This document shows, piece after piece, positions 1 to 5,720 of a stretch of 11,461 bases of DNA. The position numbers and the translations under genes are program-made. The stretch is taken from contig CAJPKN010000043.1 in assembly GCA_905370385.1 (NCBI GenBank), forward strand, positions 1 through 11,461, given 5' to 3'. Source of the DNA: Stomatobaculum longum. GTDB lineage: Bacteria > Bacillota > Clostridia > Lachnospirales > Lachnospiraceae. Each line of letters opens with the position of its first letter. The first letter of the stretch is position 1. The notes below the pieces were generated by a model. It did no database searches. It was not told where the DNA came from and worked only from the letters and a program-made list of their open reading frames with translations.

Positions 1-99
1 ATGCTCTTCGGTCGACTGGAAATATTCCCGCTGCTCTTCCTGCTCTCGCCGGAAGTCTGGACGCGGAAGCAGTTAAAGACGCGCGTGGTCCCGACTTGA
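1..99 (+). CDS. trkH: TrkH-family potassium uptake protein, C-terminal end (partial)
   Basis: Only the last 32 codons and the TGA stop are in the window; the ATG at base 1 is almost certainly an internal methionine. The tail reads GRLEIFPLLFLLSPEVW, which resembles the end of TrkH-type potassium channel subunits: a Gly-Arg-Leu-Glu before a short hydrophobic segment and an aromatic residue near the C terminus. KtrB proteins usually carry a different sequence here, so TrkH is preferred. In the family the protein is a membrane-embedded K+ channel subunit gated by a cytosolic TrkA/KtrA ring; the rest of the gene, and perhaps trkA, would lie to the left. The next gene has its own promoter starting 8 bases after the stop, so the two units look separate. 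The call rests on about 20 diagnostic residues. Confidence 0.75.
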   Translation: MLFGRLEIFPLLFLLSPEVWTRKQLKTRVVPT

Positions 100-106
100 G
101 AAGGAC

Positions 107-135
107 TTGAGAGCGCGGGGGAAATATGTTATACA
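107..135 (+). promoter_or_regulatory. sigma-A promoter of the BMP/ABC importer operon
   Basis: TTGAGA at 107-112 matches the -35 consensus at five of six bases. A 17-base spacer leads to TATACA at 130-135, preceded by TG at 127-128 in the extended -10 position. Transcription should start near 142, giving a leader of about 28 bases before the ATG at 170. That is too short for a riboswitch. Strength is inferred from consensus match only. Confidence 0.6.
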
Positions 136-169
136 AGAAAGATACAAAAAGAAGTTCAGGGAGGATGAT

Positions 170-1402
170 ATGAAAAAGACGGCAAAGGTGCTCTGTGCAT
201 TGGTTTCCGCGGCTCTCTTGCTTGCGGGTTGCGGCAGCGGCGCAAAGACGGAGACGAAGGCTTCCGCGGAGGCGGAGAGCACGACGACGGCGGACGGCTC
301 CTCACAGACCGTGGTTCCGAAGGAGCAGTTGAAGATCGGTGTGCTGCTGATCGGCGACGAGAACGAGGGCTACAGCGCGAGCCATATCAACGGACTCAAG
401 GAGGCCGCGAAGACGCTGGGTCTCAGCGAGGATCAGTTGATTTTAAAAACCAACATTCGTGAGGATGAGTCTTCGCTCGATGCGACCGAGGACCTTGCGA
501 ACCAGGGCTGCCAGCTGATTTTCGGCACGAGCTTCGGCTATGAGAGCTACATGCTGGAGGTCGCAAAGGACCACCCGGAAATCACTTTCTGTCATGCGAC
601 CGGCAACCAGGCTGCGGGCGCGGGACTTGCGAACTTCCACAACTACTTTGACGATATCTTCGAGGCGCGCTATGTGAGCGGCGTTGCTGCGGGCTTAAAG
701 CTGAAGCAGATGATAGACGAAGGCAAGATTAAGCCGGATCAGGCGAGACTCGGCTATGTCGGCGCGTATCCCTATGCAGAGGTGATTTCCGGCTATACGG
801 CGTTCTATCTCGGCGCAAAGTCCGTGGTTCCGGAGACCACGATGAAGGTTCTCTACACGAACAGCTGGGGCGACCCGGCGGTCGAGGCAGAGACCGCAAA
901 GCAGCTCATCTCCGACGGCTGCGTCCTCTTGAGCCAGCACGCGGACACGACCGGCGCACCGACGGCGGCAGAGGAGGAGAAGGTTCCCTGCGTCGGCTAT
1001 AACATCGATATGACGGGCGTTGCACCGGATTCCGCAATCACCTCCCCGACCAACAACTGGGGCGTCTACTACACCTACGCGATGGAAAGTGTGCTCTCCG
1101 GCGAGCCGATTGCGACGGATTGGTCCGAGGGCTTTGCCCAGGATGCGGTGCGTCTCACGAAGCTCGGCACGGCTGCGGCACCCGGCACCGAGGAGAAATT
1201 AAAGGAAGTGGAGCAGCAGATCAAGGACGGCACCCTGCATGTCTTTGACACGAAGAACTTCACCGTGGACGGCAAGGAAGTCACGAGCTATGCGCCGAAC
1301 GGGCAGGAGCTCATCTCGGACGGCTATTTCCACGAGTCGGAGTACCGCTCCTCCCCGAGCTTTGACTTGATTGTCGACGGCATCGAGGCGACTGCGAACT
1401 AA
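170..1402 (+). CDS. BMP-family ABC transporter substrate-binding lipoprotein (probable nucleoside binder)
   Basis: This 410-residue lipoprotein is the extracellular solute receptor of the importer encoded just downstream. The ATG at 170 is chosen because AGGGAGG (158-164) sits five bases upstream and it opens a classic lipoprotein signal: MKK, a hydrophobic stretch and the lipobox LLAGC, with Cys21 as the lipidated residue. A Ser/Thr/Glu-rich spacer (about 22-50) is followed by the BMP/PnrA fold from about residue 54 (LKIGVLLIG). Recognisable family segments are NYFDDIFEARYVSGVAAG (158-175), the LGYVGAYPYAEVISGY stretch (194-209), YTNSWGDP (229-236) and the VGYNID segment (275-280). BMP proteins such as PnrA and NupN bind purine nucleosides; other members bind other solutes, so the ligand is inferred from the family and from the NupOPQ-like partners. 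A hairpin follows the stop codon and probably raises this gene's transcript relative to the rest of the operon. Confidence 0.9.
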   Translation: MKKTAKVLCALVSAALLLAGCGSGAKTETKASAEAESTTTADGSSQTVVPKEQLKIGVLLIGDENEGYSASHINGLKEAAKTLGLSEDQLILKTNIREDESSLDATEDLANQGCQLIFGTSFGYESYMLEVAKDHPEITFCHATGNQAAGAGLANFHNYFDDIFEARYVSGVAAGLKLKQMIDEGKIKPDQARLGYVGAYPYAEVISGYTAFYLGAKSVVPETTMKVLYTNSWGDPAVEAETAKQLISDGCVLLSQHADTTGAPTAAEEEKVPCVGYNIDMTGVAPDSAITSPTNNWGVYYTYAMESVLSGEPIATDWSEGFAQDAVRLTKLGTAAAPGTEEKLKEVEQQIKDGTLHVFDTKNFTVDGKEVTSYAPNGQELISDGYFHESEYRSSPSFDLIVDGIEATAN

Positions 1403-1417
1403 TTCAGGAAGACCCAC

Positions 1418-1449
1418 AAAAAGCCCCCTGCGACGGCAGGAGGCTTTTT
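1418..1449 (+). terminator. Intra-operon hairpin and T-run after the binding-protein gene
   Basis: A 14-base left arm (1418-1431, AAAAAGCCCCCTGC) pairs with a right arm at 1436-1449 (GCAGGAGGCTTTTT) with one C/A mismatch around a GACG loop. The right arm ends in five T's, and the arms are A-rich/T-rich at the base, as in bidirectional Rho-independent terminators. It lies 16 bases after the lipoprotein stop and 35 before the ATPase start. No separate promoter is visible in between, so it probably acts as a partial terminator or 3' end stabiliser that sets the binding protein to transporter ratio. Confidence 0.75.
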
Positions 1450-1483
1450 GATTCAAAGCTGACAGCGGCTTAAGGAGGAAACC

Positions 1484-3004
1484 GTGGCAGAACAGGCTAT
1501 ACGCTTTTGCGACATCAGCAAACACTTCGGCGAGGTCAAGGCGAGCGACCACGTGAGCTTTTCGCTGAAGAAGGGGGAGATACTGGCCCTTCTCGGGGAG
1601 AACGGAAGCGGAAAGACGACGCTCATGAACATGCTCTCCGGCATCTACTTTCCGGACAGCGGTCACATCGAGGTGAACGGAGCTCCGGTCAGCATACGCT
1701 CGCCGAAGGACGCGTTTCAGCTCGGCATCGGCATGATACACCAGCACTTTAAGCTGATTCCGGTCTTTACGGCGGCGGAAAATATCATACTGGGAGAACA
1801 GGGCGGCAAGTACGATTTGAGAGCCGCGGAGCAAAAGCTCTCGGAACTCGCGGATCGCTACGGCTTCCGCCTGAATCCGAAACAGAAGGTGTACGAGCTC
1901 TCGGTCTCCGAGAAGCAGACCGTCGAGATTATGAAGGTGCTCTATCGCGGCGCGGACATTTTGATTCTCGATGAGCCGACGGCCGTGCTCACGCCGCAGG
2001 AGACCGAACGCCTCTTTGCCATCCTTCGGAAGATGCGAGAGGACGGGAAGTCCATCCTGATTATCACCCACAAGTTAAACGAGGTGCTCGCAATCTCGGA
2101 CCGCGTCGCGGTGCTTCGGAAGGGGCAGTATATCGGCGAGGTCGAGACCGCAAAGGCGGATGCTTCCCTTCTCACCGAGATGATGGTCGGCGAAAAGGTG
2201 AAGCTCGGCATAGAGCGCGCGGAGCCCGGAAACGGACCGAGACGCCTCCGCCTCGAAAACGTGTCCTGCGTGAATGCGGAGGGGGTGAACGTGCTCTCGA
2301 ATTTGAGCTTAAGCTTGCAGGGCGGCGAGATCCTCGGCATTGCCGGCATCGCCGGAAACGGGCAGAGGGAGCTCCTCGAGGCCATAGCGGGTCTGGTGCC
2401 CTACACCGGTGAAATCTGGTACGGCGAGGACAACGGGGAGGAGAAGAACCTGCGCGGCATGAGCCCGGCGGAAATCGAGGCCCTCGGCGTGCGCCTCGCC
2501 TTTGTCCCGGAGGACAGACTGGGCATGGGGCTTGTGGGCAGCATGGACCTGACGGACAATGTGATGCTCCGCTCCTATCGGAGCAGCAGCGGTTTTGTGA
2601 CCGACCGGAAGAAGCCGCGGGAACAGGCAGAGCAGATCGTGGAAGAGCTCTCGGTCGCGACTCCGGGCACCGCAACGCCCATTGCCAGACTCTCGGGCGG
2701 CAATGTGCAGAAGGTTCTGGTGGGGCGTGAGATACTCGGCAGCCCCAAGGTTGTGATGGCGGCCTACCCGGTGCGCGGTCTCGACATTCACTCGGCGTAT
2801 ATGATTTACCAGCTCCTGAACGAGCAGAAGAAGAGCGGCAGCGCCGTGATCTGCGTCGGCGAGGATTTGGACGTGCTCCTTGAGCTCTGTGACCGCATCC
2901 TCGTATTACAGGGCGGTAAGAGCGCCGGCATTTTGGATGCGCGGAGTGCGAGCAAGGAAGAATTGGGAAGAAGAATGATGGGCGGAAAGGAAGTTGAGGC
3001 ATGA
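1484..3004 (+). CDS. ABC transporter ATP-binding protein, two NBDs (NupO/YufO type)
   Basis: This 506-residue cytoplasmic ATPase should power the nucleoside-type importer with the two following permeases. The start is GTG at 1484, five bases after AAGGAGG (1472-1478). NBD1 (about 1-235) has Walker A GENGSGKT (38-45), Q-loop Gln87, a signature region ELSVSEKQ (138-145), Walker B LILDEP (160-165) and H-loop His196 in ITHK. NBD2 (about 255-500) has a degenerate Walker A region (GIAGNGQREL) and a canonical LSGGNVQK (403-410). Its Walker B is altered: VVMAAYP puts Ala and Tyr where Asp and Glu would stand in a canonical DEP. The H-loop His is also absent (VGEDLDVL). Asymmetric NBDs are normal in this carbohydrate/nucleoside importer class, so ATP hydrolysis is expected mainly at one composite site. 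The stop overlaps the next start by four bases (ATGA), consistent with translational coupling. Confidence 0.92.
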   Translation: MAEQAIRFCDISKHFGEVKASDHVSFSLKKGEILALLGENGSGKTTLMNMLSGIYFPDSGHIEVNGAPVSIRSPKDAFQLGIGMIHQHFKLIPVFTAAENIILGEQGGKYDLRAAEQKLSELADRYGFRLNPKQKVYELSVSEKQTVEIMKVLYRGADILILDEPTAVLTPQETERLFAILRKMREDGKSILIITHKLNEVLAISDRVAVLRKGQYIGEVETAKADASLLTEMMVGEKVKLGIERAEPGNGPRRLRLENVSCVNAEGVNVLSNLSLSLQGGEILGIAGIAGNGQRELLEAIAGLVPYTGEIWYGEDNGEEKNLRGMSPAEIEALGVRLAFVPEDRLGMGLVGSMDLTDNVMLRSYRSSSGFVTDRKKPREQAEQIVEELSVATPGTATPIARLSGGNVQKVLVGREILGSPKVVMAAYPVRGLDIHSAYMIYQLLNEQKKSGSAVICVGEDLDVLLELCDRILVLQGGKSAGILDARSASKEELGRRMMGGKEVEA

Positions 3005-4110
3005 GTCAGGGAAGAGAACCGCTGTTTCAAATGCATAAGCGCGGCTACATTTCGTTCGGAAAGCTCGCGCTGATTCACCTCATCGCACTGCTGCTGGCGC
3101 TTGTGACCTGCGCGGCTGTCATTGTGCTGGTGACGGGGGTCAATCCGCTCGGCGTCTACGAGGCGCTGGTCTCGGGCGCAATCGGAAACCCGCGGCGCCT
3201 CTGGGTCACGATACGCGAGAGCGGCGTGCTGCTTTTAATTGCGGTGGGCCTCACCCCGGCCTTTCGCATGCGCTTCTGGAATATAGGCGCGGAGGGACAG
3301 ATACTGGTCGGCGGCATTGCGAGCGCGGGGCTCATGATACTGCTCGGCGACAAGATTCCGAATGCGCTGCTCCTTGCCCTCATGATTGCGGGCAGCATGC
3401 TTTTCGGCATGATCTGGGGCCTGGTTCCTGCCTATTTTAAGGCGCGCTACCACACGAACGAGACGCTGTTCACCCTCATGATGAACTATGTCGCGCTGCA
3501 ACTTGTCACTTTTTCGATTTGCTTCTGGGAGAACCCGAAGGGCTCGAACAGCATAGGCACCATCAACCAGGCGACGCGCGCGGGCTGGTTTCCGCGCATC
3601 GGCGGCACGGGTTTTGCGGGCAGTCAATATGTCTTCGGCCTCTTCATCATCCTCCTTGTGACCGTACTCATGCATCTCTATTTGCAGCGCACCAAGCAGG
3701 GCTTTGAAATTTCGGTGGTCGGCGCAAGCCAAAACACGGCGCGCTATGCGGGCATCTCGGTGCAGCGCGTCATGCTGCGCACCATGGCTATTTCCGGCGC
3801 AATCTGCGGTCTTGCGGGCGCGGTGATTGTGGGCGGCGCGGGACACACGCTCTCGGTCAGTACGGCAAACGGGCGTGGCTTCACGGCCATCCTGGTCGCC
3901 TGGATGGCGAACTTTAACCCGATCTTCATGGCGCTGATTGCGGTGCTCCTCTGCTTCATGCAGCAGGGTTCCATTCAGATTGCGACGCAGTACAAGCTGA
4001 ATCAGAATTTTTCGGACATCATCACGGGCATACTGCTTTTCTTCCTGATCGGTTGCGAGTTCTTTGTCCGCTATCGCCTGAGCGTCCGTAAGAGAGGAGA
4101 GACGAAATGA
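3001..4110 (+). CDS. ABC transporter permease, NupP/YufP type
   Basis: This 369-residue polytopic membrane protein is the first of two unequal permeases of the importer. A hydrophobic helix covers about 22-46. Further segments follow at about 75-88, 101-142, 157-175, 209-227, 258-280, 293-320 and 338-356. The motif FWNIGAEGQILVGG (92-105) is the typical signature of BPD_transp_2-type nucleoside permeases. The loop VGASQNTARYAGI (240-252) matches the cytoplasmic coupling loop that contacts the ATPase. It starts at ATG 3001 inside the ATPase stop (ATGA overlap) and its own TGA overlaps the next ATG the same way, so the three membrane-complex genes are translationally coupled. The permease family is clear; the substrate, taken as nucleosides, is inferred from the whole gene set. 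Confidence 0.9.
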   Translation: MSQGREPLFQMHKRGYISFGKLALIHLIALLLALVTCAAVIVLVTGVNPLGVYEALVSGAIGNPRRLWVTIRESGVLLLIAVGLTPAFRMRFWNIGAEGQILVGGIASAGLMILLGDKIPNALLLALMIAGSMLFGMIWGLVPAYFKARYHTNETLFTLMMNYVALQLVTFSICFWENPKGSNSIGTINQATRAGWFPRIGGTGFAGSQYVFGLFIILLVTVLMHLYLQRTKQGFEISVVGASQNTARYAGISVQRVMLRTMAISGAICGLAGAVIVGGAGHTLSVSTANGRGFTAILVAWMANFNPIFMALIAVLLCFMQQGSIQIATQYKLNQNFSDIITGILLFFLIGCEFFVRYRLSVRKRGETK

Positions 4111-5090
4111 ATTTGCTTGCCACCTTTTTGCAGCGCGCCATCTTACAGGGCGTCCCGATACTCTACGGCGCGAGCGGTGAAATTTTGACCGAGAAATCGG
4201 GCAATCTGAATTTGGGCATTCCGGGCATCATGTACATGGGAGGTGTCTCCGGTCTGATTGCGGCCTTCTTTTACGAGAGAGCGGCGGGAGAGCGGGCGTC
4301 CGGCCTCGTGGGTCTCTTCCTCTCGCTCGCGGCGGCCCTCCTCATCTCCATGCTTGCGGGTCTCCTCTACAGCTTCTTAACGGTCACGCTCCGCGCGAAC
4401 CAGAATGTTGTGGGACTTTCTCTCACCACCTTCGGCGTGGGCTTCGGCAACTTCTTCGGCGGTTCCCTCTCGCAGCTTGCGGGCGGCGTGGGCCAGATTT
4501 CAACGAAGCTCACGGCGGCTGCCTATCGGCAGAGCCTTCCCGGGCTCTCGAAGCTCCCCTTTGTGGGCAAGGCCTTTTTCTCCTTCGGCTTCCTCACCTA
4601 TTTCTCGATCATCCTGGCGCTCTGCCTTGCCTTCGTATTGACGGGCACGCGGAAGGGGCTTGAGATCCGTGCGGTCGGCGAGGATCCCGCGGCGGCGGAT
4701 GCGGCCGGGGTCGATGTGAACCGCGTGAAGTATGTCTCTACCGTGCTCGGGGCGGCGCTCGCGGGGCTCGGCGGCCTCTGCTTTGTCATGGAGTACTTGG
4801 GCGGCACCTGGGCGAACGACGGCTTCGGGGATCGCGGCTGGCTCGCGGTCGCGCTGGTCATACTCTCGGTCTGGAACGCGAGAAAGGCAATCTGGGGCTC
4901 CTTCCTCTTCGGCGGCCTCTACATTCTCTACCTCTATATTCCGGGCTTAAACCGCTCGGCGCAGGAGCTCTTTAAGATGCTCCCCTATCTCGCGACCATA
5001 CTGGTGCTCATTCAGACCGGAAGAAGAAATCGCGCGGAGGATCAGCCGCCGGCAAGCCTAGGTCTCTCCTATTTCCGAGAGGAGCGCTGA
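4107..5090 (+). CDS. ABC transporter permease, NupQ/YufQ type
   Basis: This 327-residue second permease completes the transmembrane channel. The N terminus carries the family motif GEILTEKSGNLNLGIPG (24-40), equivalent to the GE-x-x-xERxGxxNxGxEG signature of branched-chain and nucleoside permeases. The coupling loop is VGEDPAAADAAGVDV (190-204), and a GDRGWLAVAL segment lies at 241-250. Hydrophobic segments occur throughout (about 36-54, 66-94, 100-118, 158-178, 209-228, 244-256, 262-280, 289-303), and the tail is polar. AGGAGA (4095-4100) lies six bases before the ATG, and the ATG overlaps the previous stop. With the lipoprotein, the dual ATPase and the first permease it forms one complete importer, probably for nucleosides. 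Confidence 0.9.
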   Translation: MNLLATFLQRAILQGVPILYGASGEILTEKSGNLNLGIPGIMYMGGVSGLIAAFFYERAAGERASGLVGLFLSLAAALLISMLAGLLYSFLTVTLRANQNVVGLSLTTFGVGFGNFFGGSLSQLAGGVGQISTKLTAAAYRQSLPGLSKLPFVGKAFFSFGFLTYFSIILALCLAFVLTGTRKGLEIRAVGEDPAAADAAGVDVNRVKYVSTVLGAALAGLGGLCFVMEYLGGTWANDGFGDRGWLAVALVILSVWNARKAIWGSFLFGGLYILYLYIPGLNRSAQELFKMLPYLATILVLIQTGRRNRAEDQPPASLGLSYFREER

Positions 5091-5093
5091 GTC

Positions 5094-5720
5094 ATGGGCG
5101 TACGCACCAAATTGCTGTTTGCCGAGATTTTGATACTCGGCTTACAGACCCTCCTCTACTTCGGCGTGGAGGCTTTTGAGGGCAAGCCGCACAATGTGGC
5201 AAAAAAAATAGACGGACACATTCCCTTTGTGCCCGCCTTTGTATACATCTATGTGCTCTGGTTTCCGCTGATTCTTCTGTTTCCGCTTGCGCTCTTTCAG
5301 GCGGATCCCATGGCCTACGCGCGCTACCAGACAGCCATTGTTCTGGACATCGCGCTGAGCCTCCTTTGTTACCTCGTCTACCCGACAAGCTTTGCGCGCC
5401 CCGAGGCGCCGAATACCGTTTCCGGTCGGGCCATGAAGCTTGTGTTCCGGGGGAGCTATAAGGGCTTAAACTGTGCGCCGAGCATGCACTGCTCCATGTG
5501 TTACCTCGTGCTGCACTTTATCGGCTCCACCCCGGGACTGCCGCTCGCGGTCGCAGCGATTGCGGCCCCGATTGCGCTCGGCATCGTGATCTCGACCTTA
5601 TTTACGAAACAACATGTCGTGATCGATGCACTGAGCGCAATTCCGCTCGCGGCTGTCTGCATTCTGATCGGAAATCGCCTGCCGCTCACGGCGCTTCTTC
5701 ACTGGATTCTGGGCGCTTAA
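5094..5720 (+). CDS. PAP2-superfamily membrane phosphatase/phosphotransferase
   Basis: This is a 208-residue integral membrane protein with about six hydrophobic segments (near 6-24, 46-68, 79-96, 134-142, 149-168 and 179-193). It keeps the three PAP2 active-site blocks in reduced form. Block 1 is Arg102-Pro103 (FARPEAP). Block 2 is PSMH at 129-132, with Met in place of the Gly of PSGH. Block 3 is Ser167 through KQHVVID, with the nucleophilic His174 and its partner Asp178. This variant pattern (P-S-M-H-C, then KQH) is usual in the PAP2_3/Aur1-like branch, which acts on lipid phosphates or transfers phospho-head groups. The ATG is three bases after the permease stop, with GAGAGGAG (5077-5084) upstream, so it belongs to the operon. 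Its 3' end overlaps the convergent GTPase gene by 35 bases. Substrate unknown; a link to nucleoside uptake is only suggested by position. Confidence 0.8.
   Translation: MGVRTKLLFAEILILGLQTLLYFGVEAFEGKPHNVAKKIDGHIPFVPAFVYIYVLWFPLILLFPLALFQADPMAYARYQTAIVLDIALSLLCYLVYPTSFARPEAPNTVSGRAMKLVFRGSYKGLNCAPSMHCSMCYLVLHFIGSTPGLPLAVAAIAAPIALGIVISTLFTKQHVVIDALSAIPLAAVCILIGNRLPLTALLHWILGA

Noticed and set aside
107..169. In-frame upstream extension of the BMP lipoprotein from TTG at 107
   Set aside because: It would place 21 charged residues before the lipoprotein signal, has no ribosome site, and its bases form the -35 and -10 promoter elements.
100..169. Purine or other riboswitch ahead of the importer operon
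   Set aside because: The predicted leader is about 28 bases and the whole gap 70 bases, too short for an aptamer, and no conserved core is visible.
1199..2071. Minus-strand open frame of 290 codons across the hairpin and the ATPase start
   Set aside because: It runs antisense through the end of one clear gene, a terminator and the first NBD of another, with no protein family features.
2172..3002. Minus-strand open frame of 276 codons opposite the ATPase
   Set aside because: Composition is extreme (Arg, Pro, Ser, Cys), typical of a shadow frame in GC-rich coding DNA.
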